The notes under the pieces were generated by a model. It saw only the letters and a program-made list of their open reading frames with translations. It searched no databases and was not told the origin of the DNA. The position numbers and the translations under genes were made by a program. This document shows, piece after piece, positions 36,817-46,174 of a DNA stretch of 49,017 nucleotides. Source of the stretch: Maribacter sp. (GTDB lineage Bacteria; Bacteroidota; Bacteroidia; Flavobacteriales; Flavobacteriaceae); assembly GCA_024228355.1 (NCBI GenBank), contig JAAETN010000016.1, forward strand, positions 1-49,017, written 5' to 3'. Positions within the stretch are counted from its first letter, which is position 1; the number at the start of each line of letters is the position of its first letter.

Positions 36817-38009
36817 AGAATACACATCAACTAACCGTAAGCGGCAATTCATCCAACATGAAAACCTTTCAATTCATACTATTTCTAATAATCACCTTCT
36901 TATTCCTGTCTTGTCGGGAATCAGCAAACACAAATGAAAATGCTGAAGCAACTTCAGCTACTTCGGCAGAAAACCGAATAGAAATCAGTGAAGCACAGTT
37001 CGAACGCAACAAAATGCTTCTTGGTACATTATCGGCGCAATCATTTCCTCTTGTGGTACAAACAACAGGCATGATCGATGTGCCCCCCCATAATAGGGCA
37101 ATTATAAGTTCTTATGCCGGTGGTTATGTCCAGAAAACACCTTTACTGATAGGCAATAAAGTTCACAAAGGGCAGGTATTGGCAACTTTGGAGAATCCGG
37201 AATTCGTTGAAATGCAACAAAATTATCTTGAAACCGTACAACAACTCACCTATTTGAAATCCGAATATGACCGTCAAAAAACCCTAGTTAAAGAACAAAT
37301 CAGCTCACAAAAAAACTTTTTAAAAGCAGAAAGTGATTATAAGAAAGTTTTGGCCATGAATAGCGGGTTGAAGAAGAAATTGCAAATGCTCAATATCAAT
37401 ATAGCTTCTGTTGAAGCAGGAAATATTACTTCGGAAATAGCGCTATACGCTCCTATTAATGGTAGTGTTACAAAAATGAATATTAGCAAAGGTACCTATG
37501 TTTCTCCAGCGGATGAGATAATGGAGATTATAAATACCGAACATATACATCTTGAACTTTCTGTATTTGAAAAGGACATTCTTAATATAAAGGAAGGGCA
37601 AAAAATAATTTTCAAAATTCCAGAAGCAGTAGAAGACAGTTTTGAAGCCGAAGTACATTTGGTAGGTACTTCAATAGATACAAAAAATAGAACCGTTAAG
37701 GTACATGGGCATTTGGAGGATGATAATAACCACAATTTTGCTGTAGGAATGTTCGTAGATGCACAGATAATCACAGAAACAAGCCAAGAACTTGCCCTAC
37801 CCGATGATGCCGTAGTTACGATTGATGACAATCATTATGTACTGTTGAAAAGCGCAGACGAAAATGCAAATTACGTATTTACGCAAAGAGAAGTTACGGT
37901 CGATGGTTCTTTCGATGGATTTACACGGATTAAGAATGCCAATGAATTTACTGAAAAAGATATGTTCTTGGTAAAAGGGGCCTTCAACTTAATTGTAGGG
38001 GAAGAATAG
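36813..38009 (+). CDS. RND efflux periplasmic adaptor lipoprotein
   Basis: The protein has 398 residues from the ATG that overlaps the pump stop by 4 nt (ATGA), implying translational coupling. The lipobox FLFLSC (cysteine 34) fits a lipoprotein; a second ATG at 36858 would give a more usual signal of 19 residues, so the start is uncertain. The adaptor domains are visible: a lipoyl-like pair of segments (VQKTPLLIGNKVHKGQVLAT and ALYAPINGSVTKMNISKGTY), an alpha-hairpin between them, and a beta-barrel. By family it bridges the RND pump and the outer-membrane channel. It completes a pump-adaptor pair with the fused gene. Confidence 0.9.
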   Translation: MKNTHQLTVSGNSSNMKTFQFILFLIITFLFLSCRESANTNENAEATSATSAENRIEISEAQFERNKMLLGTLSAQSFPLVVQTTGMIDVPPHNRAIISSYAGGYVQKTPLLIGNKVHKGQVLATLENPEFVEMQQNYLETVQQLTYLKSEYDRQKTLVKEQISSQKNFLKAESDYKKVLAMNSGLKKKLQMLNINIASVEAGNITSEIALYAPINGSVTKMNISKGTYVSPADEIMEIINTEHIHLELSVFEKDILNIKEGQKIIFKIPEAVEDSFEAEVHLVGTSIDTKNRTVKVHGHLEDDNNHNFAVGMFVDAQIITETSQELALPDDAVVTIDDNHYVLLKSADENANYVFTQREVTVDGSFDGFTRIKNANEFTEKDMFLVKGAFNLIVGEE

Positions 38010-38042
38010 TTTTATATAACTTACAGGTTTAAATCCTATACT

Positions 38043-38474
38043 ATGAGAGCAATAAAAATAATGGTCATTTTAATTTGTTTTACAGCATGCCAAACTCCTA
38101 TTCCAAAAACTGATGCTGTCGCAGCCATAAAAAAAGTGCTTAAAGCGCAAGAGCAAGCATGGTCTAACAACGATTTGGAAGGCTTTATGCAGGGTTATCT
38201 CAAATCTGATTCCATACCCTATTTTGGGAGTAGTGGCGTCACCTATGGCTGGCAGAATATGTTGGACCGATACAAAAAAGGTTATCCCACAACAGCAGAA
38301 ACTGGAACATTGAAATTTACCATTGCCAATATTTCACCTATTAGCGATGATGCCTATTGGGTCATGGGTGAATACCATTTAACACGGGAAGTAGGCAATG
38401 CGAATGGCACATTTATGATCGTATTCAAAAGAGTGGATGGTGAATGGAGAATAGTTGGTGATCATTCCTGTTAG
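38043..38474 (+). CDS. NTF2-like lipoprotein (DUF4440-type)
   Basis: This 143-residue protein has a lipoprotein signal ending in LICFTAC (cysteine 16). The rest shows an NTF2-like cone fold: KKVLKAQEQAWSNNDLEGFMQGYLKSDSI at the start, YWVMGEYHLTREVG in the strands, and a final GEWRIVGDHSC. Members of this group are often of unknown function, though some are dehydratase- or isomerase-like. It lies 33 nt after the adaptor on the same strand, and may be a passenger in the efflux unit or separate. I would not assign it a metal role. Confidence 0.8.
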   Translation: MRAIKIMVILICFTACQTPIPKTDAVAAIKKVLKAQEQAWSNNDLEGFMQGYLKSDSIPYFGSSGVTYGWQNMLDRYKKGYPTTAETGTLKFTIANISPISDDAYWVMGEYHLTREVGNANGTFMIVFKRVDGEWRIVGDHSC

Positions 38475-38518
38475 AGTTAGATTTATTGTTCTTATTCTTA
38501 TAAGGGAAGAAATCAATA

Positions 38519-39769
38519 CTAAAACTTCCTAATAGGCGCAAATGGACTAATATTCATTGAAGTTTTTTTGCCGTCAATGATTTCTGTCACTAATTTGCCT
38601 GTCGCAGGGCCCAAACTCCAGCCCATCATGGCATGGCCGGTAGCAAAGGTCAAATTAGCAATTGAGTTGGATTTGCCGATATAGGGTAAACCATCTGGGG
38701 ATACAGGTCTCAATCCACTTTGTGCCCCAGCCTTTTCTCCGGAAGTTAGCTCAATCTCAGGATAGAAGTACTGCGCTGCACTGGCAATTGCTTCAACACG
38801 CTCTTTTCTAATAGTAGTATTAATTCCTGAAAACTCCATGGTACCTGCTAAACGGGTAAATCCTTTCATAGGAGTTACGGCGACTTTGGCTTCCATTAGA
38901 ATAGCAGGGATTGTTATCCCTGTAGGTCTTTCCAAATTAATTCGATACCCTTTACCAGCTTGTAACGGTAGTTTTAATTTCAATTTCTTTGCAAGTATTC
39001 CACTCCAAGATCCAGCCGCCAATACTACCTCATCGGCCTTATAAACGCCCTTGGAGGTAATGACTTGTTGTATCTTATTATTTATCGAATCAATATCCAA
39101 AACTTCTTCGTTGGCATTAATAGTTACACCGGTACCTTTTAAGAAAGAAATCATCTTAGGCATAAATTCAGTGGGGGTCATATGGCCATCGCACTCATAG
39201 TGAATAGCCCCCATTGCGTCAATTTTAGCATTGGGTTCAATAACGTTCAATTGTTGTTTGTTCAACATTTCAACTTCCAATCCCAAATGTTTTGCTTTTT
39301 CAGCAACTTTCATTTCTTCTTCACCTGCCGCTTCTGTCTTATAAAGCATCAATAATCCCTTACGCTCTAAATGAAAATCACCCAGATCCCCAGAAGCTTT
39401 AATATCCTCGAACAAATCCCTACTTAACAGATTTATATCCTTGATAACAGGAATTGCCTTTTCTGCCTTTTGCTTGGTTGAAGCCCTATGAAAATACCAT
39501 GACCACTTTAGAAAGTCCGGATCAAATCGTGGTTTCATATAAAAAGGGCTCGAGGAATTGAACATCCATTTAATGCCTTTGGTAATCATTCCTGGAGATG
39601 CCAGCGGAATAATATGACTTGGAGTAATATAGCCTGCATTTATATAGGAAGCCCCTTCGGACATGTCGGACTTATCTATAACAGTTACCTGATGCCCTTC
39701 TTTCTGAAGATAATATGCAGAACATAGTCCAACGATTCCACCTCCGATAATGAGAATACTTTTTCCCAT
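38519..39769 (-). CDS. FAD-dependent D-amino-acid (D-hydroxyproline) dehydrogenase
   Basis: The protein has 416 residues of the DAO family. The N-terminal dinucleotide fold reads SILIIGGGIVGLCSAYYLQKEG (GxGxxG), and the C-terminus has GLRPVSPDGLPYIG and GHAMMGWSLGPATGKLV, both typical. By family it oxidises D-amino acids; in this operon the expected substrate is cis-4-hydroxy-D-proline, giving pyrroline-4-hydroxy-2-carboxylate. That role is inferred from the epimerase and deaminase genes beside it. It begins 1 nt after the stop of the epimerase gene and is the last gene of the unit, so coupling is likely. Confidence 0.87.
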   Translation of the reverse strand: MGKSILIIGGGIVGLCSAYYLQKEGHQVTVIDKSDMSEGASYINAGYITPSHIIPLASPGMITKGIKWMFNSSSPFYMKPRFDPDFLKWSWYFHRASTKQKAEKAIPVIKDINLLSRDLFEDIKASGDLGDFHLERKGLLMLYKTEAAGEEEMKVAEKAKHLGLEVEMLNKQQLNVIEPNAKIDAMGAIHYECDGHMTPTEFMPKMISFLKGTGVTINANEEVLDIDSINNKIQQVITSKGVYKADEVVLAAGSWSGILAKKLKLKLPLQAGKGYRINLERPTGITIPAILMEAKVAVTPMKGFTRLAGTMEFSGINTTIRKERVEAIASAAQYFYPEIELTSGEKAGAQSGLRPVSPDGLPYIGKSNSIANLTFATGHAMMGWSLGPATGKLVTEIIDGKKTSMNISPFAPIRKF

Positions 39770-39770
39770 A

Positions 39771-40778
39771 TTAAATTACTTGAAAACCATGTGCGTAGGG
39801 ATCATCATCGTCTATGGTTATTGTGTTGTGCCCATAAATTCTTGCCCATCCCTGAATGCTTGGGATAATAGCAGTCTTACCATTCAATGTAGTCTCTTCT
39901 TCTACCCTGCCAATAAATTGGGAACCAATAAAACTTTCATGAATAAAATCCTCCCCTAATCTTAGTTTGCCTTTAGCAAACCACTGGGCCATCCGAGCAG
40001 AAGTACCTGTACCGCAAGGTGACCGATCAATAGCCTTGTAACCATAAAAGACAGCATTTCGAGCTGTTGCCTTAGAAGAAATGGTATCTCCGGTCCACAA
40101 TATATGGCTAACGCCGTTGATGCTTTCGTCTTCAGGATGAACAAACATCCCAGGATATTTTAAATTTATTTTATCCCTGATTTCCTGGCTGTATTGAATG
40201 AGCTTGCTTGCCGTAAAATCCTGGATGCCAGAAAAATTCCTTTGTGGGTCTACTATAGCATAAAAATTACCGCCATAGGAAACATCAAAAACCAACTCGC
40301 CCAACCCATCACAGTGAATAGTAAGGTCTGTAGCTTCCAGATAGGATTTCACATTGGTCAGTTTGACCCAATCAACCTTATTCCCTGTTTGATTGTATTC
40401 CACTAGCACTAATCCTGCTGGGGTTTCCATACGTACTTTTCCCTGATTTTTGGGCTCCAATAGACCTTCTTCGATACCTATAGTTATAGACCCAATGGTG
40501 CCATGACCGCACATGGGCAAGCATCCGCTGGTTTCTATAAAGAGTATCCCCAAGTCATTTTCAGGATTAGCAGGTGGATAAAATATACTCCCGCTCATCA
40601 TATCATGTCCTCGAGGTTCGAACATCAATCCTTTACGAATCCAATCGAATTCCTTTAGGAAATGTTGACGTTTGTCACTCATATTCTTACCACGAAGTTC
40701 AGGACCTCCCTCGGCCACAACCCTAACCGGATTGCCACAAGTATGCGCATCAATACAGGTAAACGTCCTAGATCCCAT
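39771..40778 (-). CDS. 4-hydroxyproline epimerase (proline racemase family)
   Basis: The protein has 335 residues from the ATG at 40776-40778; a TTG five codons upstream is the only longer option. Both catalytic cysteines of the family are present: C90 in CLPMCGHGTIGS and C255 in DRSPCGTGTSARM. The surrounding residues fit hydroxyproline epimerases, not trans-3-hydroxyproline dehydratases, which lack one cysteine. It interconverts trans-4-hydroxy-L-proline and cis-4-hydroxy-D-proline. It overlaps the end of the DUF885 gene by 11 nt and is followed 1 nt later by the FAD dehydrogenase. Confidence 0.92.
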   Translation of the reverse strand: MGSRTFTCIDAHTCGNPVRVVAEGGPELRGKNMSDKRQHFLKEFDWIRKGLMFEPRGHDMMSGSIFYPPANPENDLGILFIETSGCLPMCGHGTIGSITIGIEEGLLEPKNQGKVRMETPAGLVLVEYNQTGNKVDWVKLTNVKSYLEATDLTIHCDGLGELVFDVSYGGNFYAIVDPQRNFSGIQDFTASKLIQYSQEIRDKINLKYPGMFVHPEDESINGVSHILWTGDTISSKATARNAVFYGYKAIDRSPCGTGTSARMAQWFAKGKLRLGEDFIHESFIGSQFIGRVEEETTLNGKTAIIPSIQGWARIYGHNTITIDDDDPYAHGFQVI

Positions 40779-42495
40779 TTTTTGTCTTTTCAATATAATC
40801 GTTGATCCTTTCTTCTAAAATGGAAAGGGTAACTGTACCTTGACCTAAAACTATTTCATGGAATTCCCTTATATCGAACTTACTTTCAAGTTCATTTTCC
40901 GCTTTCTTGCGCAACTCTCTGATTTTCAATTCCCCTATCTTATAAGCTAACGCCTGTCCAGGCCAAGAAATATAACGATCCGTCTCGGTGTTTATCTCAT
41001 GTAACGACAAGGCCGTATTCGAAGCCATGAAATCGACTACTTGTTCACGAGTCCAACCTTTAGCATGTATTCCTGTATCAACAACCAATCTACAAGCTCG
41101 CCACATTTCATAAGTAAGCTTGCCGAAATGTTCATAGGGCGTGGTATACATACCCATTTCCTCGGCTAAAAATTCTGTATACAACCCCCAACCTTCGCCA
41201 TAGGCAGATAAGTACAGGTCTTTTCTAAATTGAGGAATGCTATCGCCCAACTCTAGATTTAATGCTCCTTGTAAATGATGGCCGGGAACGGCCTCATGTA
41301 CCGTCAAAGAGGGTAAGGTATACAAGGTTCGACTTGGCAAGTCATATGTATTTACCCAATAATAACCTGGTTCGGAACTATTCTTATCTGTCCCCACATA
41401 TCGGCCTCCGGTATATTTTGGTGCCAATGCATCCGGAACAGCTGCAACACCATAAGGCTTGCGAGGTAAGGTTTTAAAGAATCGTGGTAATTGTTCGTCA
41501 GCTCTTTTGGCCATATCACGGGCCAACATCAATAATTCTTTGGGGGTTTTAGCATAAAACTGTTCATCAGTACGCAGGTATTTTAAAAAGTCTGCAAAGC
41601 TGCCCTTGAAATTAAGGTCCATAATTATCTTATGCATTTCTTGCCTGATCCTAGCTACTTCGGTTACCCCAATTTTATGGATATCATCAGCAGTATATTT
41701 TTCATCAGTAGTATAAAAATTGATGCGGTTTTGATAGTAGGCTTCCCCATTTGGCACTTCTGAAACGCCAATAGATATCCTTGTATTAGGAAGGTACTCT
41801 TTCTCAAAGAACTCTTTTATTCTTTTGAATTGCGGAATTACAACTTCATTAATAGCAACCTTGGCGGCTTTTATAACTGAATCCCTTTGGGCACTGGTCA
41901 AGGTTTCAGGTATATTTTTGAAAGGGGAATAATAGAAACTGTCATCAACTGATTCTACAATATGATCTTGATAGGTAGATTCGTATCCATTGAAAATTAC
42001 TTTTGGTTGAGTAACCCCTTTTTGTATTGCCTCTCGTAAGATTATAAAATGCTGATCTACAAAGGTTGGAATGGCGTTTAATTTATTAAGATAATCCCTT
42101 ATTTGTGTATATCCCGTAAAAGGCCTCACCATATACGTTAAATCACTATGAAAACCAGCATCTGCGAGGATGGGATTCAAATATCTTTCATATTTATAAA
42201 GGTCAATTTTATCTTGTAATACGAATTTCAGCAATTGAAAAGAGATCCGCTCAGATTCTTTTAGGAGAGAGGCATCAATTTTGTCCAACGCATCAAGCTG
42301 TGTCCCAGCATACACAGATTCAGATTCAAAATGTTCTTTAGTGAATAGGCCTAGGGGATATTCATCTTTATCATAACCTTTATGATTTTGGTAATCTTCA
42401 ATAATTTTGTTAAGCTTAGCAGAAGAATCATTGGTTTCAAGTTTGCTACATCCAATTACAAATAACAATGCAACTAGATATTTTAAATACTTCAT
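40768..42495 (-). CDS. DUF885 family lipoprotein (putative metallopeptidase)
   Basis: The protein has 575 residues with a lipoprotein signal (LLFVIGC, cysteine 16). The family motif HEAVPGHHLQ is at residues 400-409 (H400, E401, H406, H407), and the C-terminal part includes YGEGWGLYTEFLAEEMG. DUF885 is thought to be a zinc peptidase-like family. In this operon it might release hydroxyproline from peptides outside the inner membrane; that is inference from context only. It lies 12 nt after the aldehyde dehydrogenase gene and overlaps the epimerase start, so it is firmly within the unit. Confidence 0.88.
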   Translation of the reverse strand: MKYLKYLVALLFVIGCSKLETNDSSAKLNKIIEDYQNHKGYDKDEYPLGLFTKEHFESESVYAGTQLDALDKIDASLLKESERISFQLLKFVLQDKIDLYKYERYLNPILADAGFHSDLTYMVRPFTGYTQIRDYLNKLNAIPTFVDQHFIILREAIQKGVTQPKVIFNGYESTYQDHIVESVDDSFYYSPFKNIPETLTSAQRDSVIKAAKVAINEVVIPQFKRIKEFFEKEYLPNTRISIGVSEVPNGEAYYQNRINFYTTDEKYTADDIHKIGVTEVARIRQEMHKIIMDLNFKGSFADFLKYLRTDEQFYAKTPKELLMLARDMAKRADEQLPRFFKTLPRKPYGVAAVPDALAPKYTGGRYVGTDKNSSEPGYYWVNTYDLPSRTLYTLPSLTVHEAVPGHHLQGALNLELGDSIPQFRKDLYLSAYGEGWGLYTEFLAEEMGMYTTPYEHFGKLTYEMWRACRLVVDTGIHAKGWTREQVVDFMASNTALSLHEINTETDRYISWPGQALAYKIGELKIRELRKKAENELESKFDIREFHEIVLGQGTVTLSILEERINDYIEKTKNGI

Positions 42496-42507
42496 GGCTG
42501 TTACCTT

Positions 42508-44091
42508 TTATAATTTATCACTGGTAAGCCCATTATTCACTAATCGTATTATTCCCAAAGGATTTGAATCTTTCAAAGCATCAGGTAATTGGCTATCTGG
42601 CCAATCTTGATAGCTCATTGGTCTTACCCATCTTTTGATGGAATGTATGCCAACCGCGGTAAAACGACTATCGGTAGATGAAGGATAAGGGCCACCATGA
42701 TGCATTGAAGGACAAACTTCAACACCGGTAGGAACACCATTATATATTAACCTACCAACTCTATTTTGCAAAGCACTAACGATTCTAGGATATCTGCTCA
42801 ATTCACTATCATCTGCAATTATGGTTCCCGTTAACTGACCCTCAAGTTTTGATATTATTTGCTCTAACTGGTCAACATCCTCACATTGTACTACAATAGA
42901 ATAAGGTCCGAAAACTTCTTGATGTAAAGTTGTATTTTCCAAAAAGGTCTTACCCTCTACAGTAGATACGGTTTGCCTTGCATAATTTGTCTGAACATCT
43001 GATTGATAATCGGCTACCACCTGCAATCCTTTCTGGGCAACCGCTTTTCGTCTGTTACTTTCGTATGCGCCGATTATATTTGGATGCAACATGCACGAAG
43101 GTTCTATCTTGATTATTGCATCGGAAAGATTTTTGATAAAACTAGTTAAAGCCTCTCCTTTTATTCCTAATAATAAGCCTGGATTGGTACAAAACTGCCC
43201 CGTTCCCAAGGTTATTGAACCTGCATATGTATTTGCTAAGGCCGCACCTCTATTTTGGACGGCATCAGGCAAGATAACAACAGGGTTGACACTGCCCATT
43301 TCGGCAAAAACTGGTATGGGTTCCTCACGCTGCGAAGCTAAATCGAACAGTGCCCTACCACCTCTAATGCTTCCTGTAAAACCCACAGCTTTTACACTCG
43401 GATGTTGCACCAATGCTACGCCAACTTCAATGCCACTGCTATTCAAATTAGAAAAAACGCCGTTGGGCATATTGGTTTTTTCGGCTGCCTTCACAATCGC
43501 AGAAGCCACTAATTCTCCGGTACCGGCATGCATAGGGTGCGATTTTACGATTACAGGGCACCCAGCTGCCAAAGCAGCAGCGGTATCACCTCCAGCCGTG
43601 GAATAAGCAAGAGGAAAATTACTTGCACCAAAAACCACAACAGGACCCAAGGGTATTAATAGTTTACGCAAATCAGGTTTAGGTGCAGGTGTTCTATTTG
43701 GAATAGCACTGTCAATAGATGCTTCTACCCACGACCCTTCTTTTACCAATTCGGCAAATGACCGTAATTGACCAACGGTTCTTCCCCTTTCTCCCATTGC
43801 CCTACCTTCTGGTAAACCCGTTTCTGAGCAATAGGTCTTAACCAACGAATCATCTAAAGCTAAAATCCCGTCGGCAATGGCATTTAAAAATTCGGCCTTT
43901 CTTTTTCCAGAAACCTCCTTGAATTCGGCATATGCATTTTTAGCCTGTAGTACAGCCTGATCGATCTCTTCAGGTGTTGCCTCAACAAAGCTGAATTCGT
44001 TTTCCTTGTTTAGCTGCGGATTAAAAGTGGTATATGTTTTACTGCCCTTTGCGGATAATTTATTCCCAATATAATTTTTACCTGTAATCAT
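42508..44091 (-). CDS. 2,5-dioxovalerate (2-oxoglutarate semialdehyde) dehydrogenase
   Basis: This 527-residue aldehyde dehydrogenase has family motifs VVFGASNFPLAYSTAGGDTA, VGFTGSIRGGRALFD, the general base region VFAEMGSVNPVV, and the nucleophile C301 in LGTGQFCTNPG. It resembles the NADP-type group acting on 2-oxoglutarate semialdehyde. By family it oxidises this semialdehyde to 2-oxoglutarate, which would be the last step of hydroxyproline degradation. The gene follows the DapA-like deaminase with 96 nt between them. The same enzyme also ends sugar-acid pathways, so the assignment to hydroxyproline rests on context. Confidence 0.9.
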   Translation of the reverse strand: MITGKNYIGNKLSAKGSKTYTTFNPQLNKENEFSFVEATPEEIDQAVLQAKNAYAEFKEVSGKRKAEFLNAIADGILALDDSLVKTYCSETGLPEGRAMGERGRTVGQLRSFAELVKEGSWVEASIDSAIPNRTPAPKPDLRKLLIPLGPVVVFGASNFPLAYSTAGGDTAAALAAGCPVIVKSHPMHAGTGELVASAIVKAAEKTNMPNGVFSNLNSSGIEVGVALVQHPSVKAVGFTGSIRGGRALFDLASQREEPIPVFAEMGSVNPVVILPDAVQNRGAALANTYAGSITLGTGQFCTNPGLLLGIKGEALTSFIKNLSDAIIKIEPSCMLHPNIIGAYESNRRKAVAQKGLQVVADYQSDVQTNYARQTVSTVEGKTFLENTTLHQEVFGPYSIVVQCEDVDQLEQIISKLEGQLTGTIIADDSELSRYPRIVSALQNRVGRLIYNGVPTGVEVCPSMHHGGPYPSSTDSRFTAVGIHSIKRWVRPMSYQDWPDSQLPDALKDSNPLGIIRLVNNGLTSDKL

Positions 44092-44187
44092 TTAATGTTC
44101 TAATAAAGATTTTCCATAATTAGTAAGTACCAAAGTATTGAATTATTCTATTATTCCTGACAGAAATCAATTAATAAATCAATGATC

Positions 44188-45117
44188 TTAAATAGTTTGA
44201 GCGATTGCCTTATAATCGGGTAAAACTGGTCGTGTACGCAATCCTTCTTCAATGATATTCAATACCCTTGACCTCTCCTTGCCATGTAATGGTAATCGAG
44301 GAGCTCTCACTATTTCTGTTCCAATTCCTGTGCCTACTTCAGCCAATTTTATGTTTTGAACTAATTGGGGGCTAATATCCAACTCTAACAAGGGCATGAA
44401 CCAACGGTAGATATCAATGGCTTCTTTTGTTCTTCCTGCTTTTACCAGTTCATGTATTGCAACAGTTTCTGCCGGGAAAGCGCAAACCAGTCCTGCGACC
44501 CATCCATCGGCGCCCATTAAAATACTCTCCAAGGCCAAGGTATCAACTCCACAAAGCACTTTCAGCCTATTTCCAAATCTATTTCTGATTCTAGTAATAT
44601 TCGAAATATCGCGTGTTGATTCTTTAACTGCCCCGATGTTATCGCATGTCGCCAATAATTCTTCAAACATATCCAAGGTCACCTCGATCTTATAATCTAT
44701 CGGATTATTATAAATCATAATTGGGAGATCCGTGCTCTTGGCTACATTATTGAAATAGACAATGGTTTCATGATCCGTGGCCTTATAGCGCATAGGGGGC
44801 AACATCATTAATCCGCTTGCACCATATTCTTTAGCTCTTTGGGCGGCAAGAATAGCATCCTTTGTACTTTGCTCTGCGATATTGATGATTACTGGAACCT
44901 TACCGTCTACGATAGTGACAGTTTCTTGAATTAAAATTCGCTTTTCATCATCGGTCAATGTACTTGCTTCACCAAGGGTTCCTCCTAATATTATTCCACT
45001 AACGCCAGCCTCTAATTGTGCTTCTATGTTCTTACGGAACATGATTAAATCCAAGGTATCGTCCTTATTGAATTTAGTGGTCACTGCAGGCATTACACCT
45101 TCCCATTGTACTTGCAT
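44188..45117 (-). CDS. DapA-family 1-pyrroline-4-hydroxy-2-carboxylate deaminase
   Basis: The protein has 309 residues with the DapA fold: GIILGGTLGEASTLT near the start, the catalytic lysine K165 in IGAVKESTRD and the tyrosine Y136 in LPIMIYNNPID. DapA relatives include dihydrodipicolinate synthase, N-acetylneuraminate lyase and the deaminase of hydroxyproline degradation. The neighbours (epimerase, D-amino-acid dehydrogenase, semialdehyde dehydrogenase) make the deaminase role, producing 2-oxoglutarate semialdehyde and ammonia, the best fit. It is the first gene of the operon and is divergent from the AraC-type regulator. Confidence 0.87.
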   Translation of the reverse strand: MQVQWEGVMPAVTTKFNKDDTLDLIMFRKNIEAQLEAGVSGIILGGTLGEASTLTDDEKRILIQETVTIVDGKVPVIINIAEQSTKDAILAAQRAKEYGASGLMMLPPMRYKATDHETIVYFNNVAKSTDLPIMIYNNPIDYKIEVTLDMFEELLATCDNIGAVKESTRDISNITRIRNRFGNRLKVLCGVDTLALESILMGADGWVAGLVCAFPAETVAIHELVKAGRTKEAIDIYRWFMPLLELDISPQLVQNIKLAEVGTGIGTEIVRAPRLPLHGKERSRVLNIIEEGLRTRPVLPDYKAIAQTI

Positions 45118-45132
45118 AGTTTTATTTTTATT

Positions 45133-45212
45133 TATATGAATATACTACAAAAATACTATGGTTTACGTTTAAATGGTTATATCAATATTAACCACATATA
45201 TGAGTATATTAC
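45133..45212. repeat. Direct repeat pair in the hydroxyproline control region
   Basis: TATATGAATATACTAC (45133-45148) and TATATGAGTATATTAC (45197-45212) match at 14 of 16 positions in the same orientation, 64 nt apart, close to six helical turns. Between them lies an inverted pair TGGTTA (45174-45179) and TAACCA (45189-45194). The first copy abuts a candidate -7 box of the deaminase gene. This fits operator sites for the neighbouring AraC-type regulator. Confidence 0.55.
45148..45155 (-). promoter_or_regulatory. Candidate -7 box (TATTTTTG) of the hydroxyproline operon
   Basis: Reading leftward, TATTTTTG matches the consensus. It lies 30 nt before the deaminase ATG, and a TTG lies 27 nt upstream, longer than the usual spacer. 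It overlaps the end of the first direct repeat copy by one base, so a bound regulator could affect it directly. Confidence 0.45.
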
Positions 45213-45255
45213 CTTTATTTTGTCTATTATCATTATATAATAATCAATATTTGCA

Positions 45256-45263
45256 TATTTTTG
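45256..45263 (+). promoter_or_regulatory. Candidate -7 box (TATTTTTG) next to the AraC gene start
   Basis: TATTTTTG matches the consensus and ends 4 nt before the ATG at 45268. A -33 TTG at the right spacing is missing. If it works, transcription starts at about the start codon. Confidence 0.35.
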
Positions 45264-45267
45264 CAGG

Positions 45268-46110
45268 ATGAGAGTCCTTCCCTTTAAAATTCCCAAACCC
45301 CTGAACCAAAATTTAATTGTGCAAGTCGATGAGTCAAAAATGTTCTATAATCAATTGCACCAGCATGAAGAACTACAATTGAGTTTGATAGTAAAAGGGC
45401 AAGGGAAATTAATTGTAGGAGACAGTATACATCAGTTCACAGACCACGACTTTTTTGTGATCGGTTCTAAATGTCCGCATCTCTTTCAAAGTGAAAAAAC
45501 GAACGAAGAGGTTAAAATGATCTCCTTATTTTTTGCTAGGGATTCCTTTGGAACAGATTTTTTTGATCTTGCCGATATTGAAGAGATTCAATCGTTTTTT
45601 GAAATTGCCAATGACGGATTTAGATTACTATCGGATAAGAGAACAATCCTTGAATCATTGATTGAATTTCCAGAACTAGATAAATTTACCCGATTTATAA
45701 ATCTCTTAATGCTGATTAAAAAACTCTGCAAAGCTGAACGGGAAGTACTGACCAGCTATGTTTATCCCAAGAAAATAGGCAATCGGGATGGACAACGATT
45801 ACAGGTAATTTTTGATTTTGTCATACATAATTTCCAACAGGAAATCAGCCTTGAATCGGCAGCTAATCTGGCCTTTATGACTCCAAACTCATTCTGTCGT
45901 TTTTTTAAGAGCCGAACCAATAAAACATTCTTTCAGTTTTTGATCGAGTTACGTTTAGAACATGCCTGCCAACTTCTGAATAACACTGAATTTCCGATCG
46001 CTGAAATAGCAGAAAAATCAGGATTTAATTCTATCTCAAATTTCAATCGCCAGTTTAAGGCTCAAAAAGGAATTTCCCCTTCCCAATATAGTATTAGGAC
46101 AATGGCATAA
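45268..46110 (+). CDS. AraC-family transcriptional regulator of hydroxyproline catabolism
   Basis: The protein has 280 residues: an N-terminal cupin-like sensor domain (HQHEELQLSLIVKGQGKLIVG region) and a C-terminal double helix-turn-helix (about 185-275) with ISLESAANLAFMTPNSFCRF and FPIAEIAEKSGFNSISNFNR. By family it binds direct-repeat DNA and activates or represses genes in response to a ligand. It is transcribed away from the hydroxyproline operon from a 150-nt shared region with repeated motifs, so control of that operon, with hydroxyproline or an intermediate as effector, is a strong inference. Confidence 0.9.
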   Translation: MRVLPFKIPKPLNQNLIVQVDESKMFYNQLHQHEELQLSLIVKGQGKLIVGDSIHQFTDHDFFVIGSKCPHLFQSEKTNEEVKMISLFFARDSFGTDFFDLADIEEIQSFFEIANDGFRLLSDKRTILESLIEFPELDKFTRFINLLMLIKKLCKAEREVLTSYVYPKKIGNRDGQRLQVIFDFVIHNFQQEISLESAANLAFMTPNSFCRFFKSRTNKTFFQFLIELRLEHACQLLNNTEFPIAEIAEKSGFNSISNFNRQFKAQKGISPSQYSIRTMA

Positions 46111-46174
46111 ATCAAACTAGGAGATCAAATTCTCCAATTCAGTTGAAAAGCATTACCATTCTTATTGTTTTGAT

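Noticed and set aside
38043-38474. NTF2-like protein as part of the metal efflux system
   Set aside because: Its fold gives no metal-ligand pattern, and position alone is weak support.
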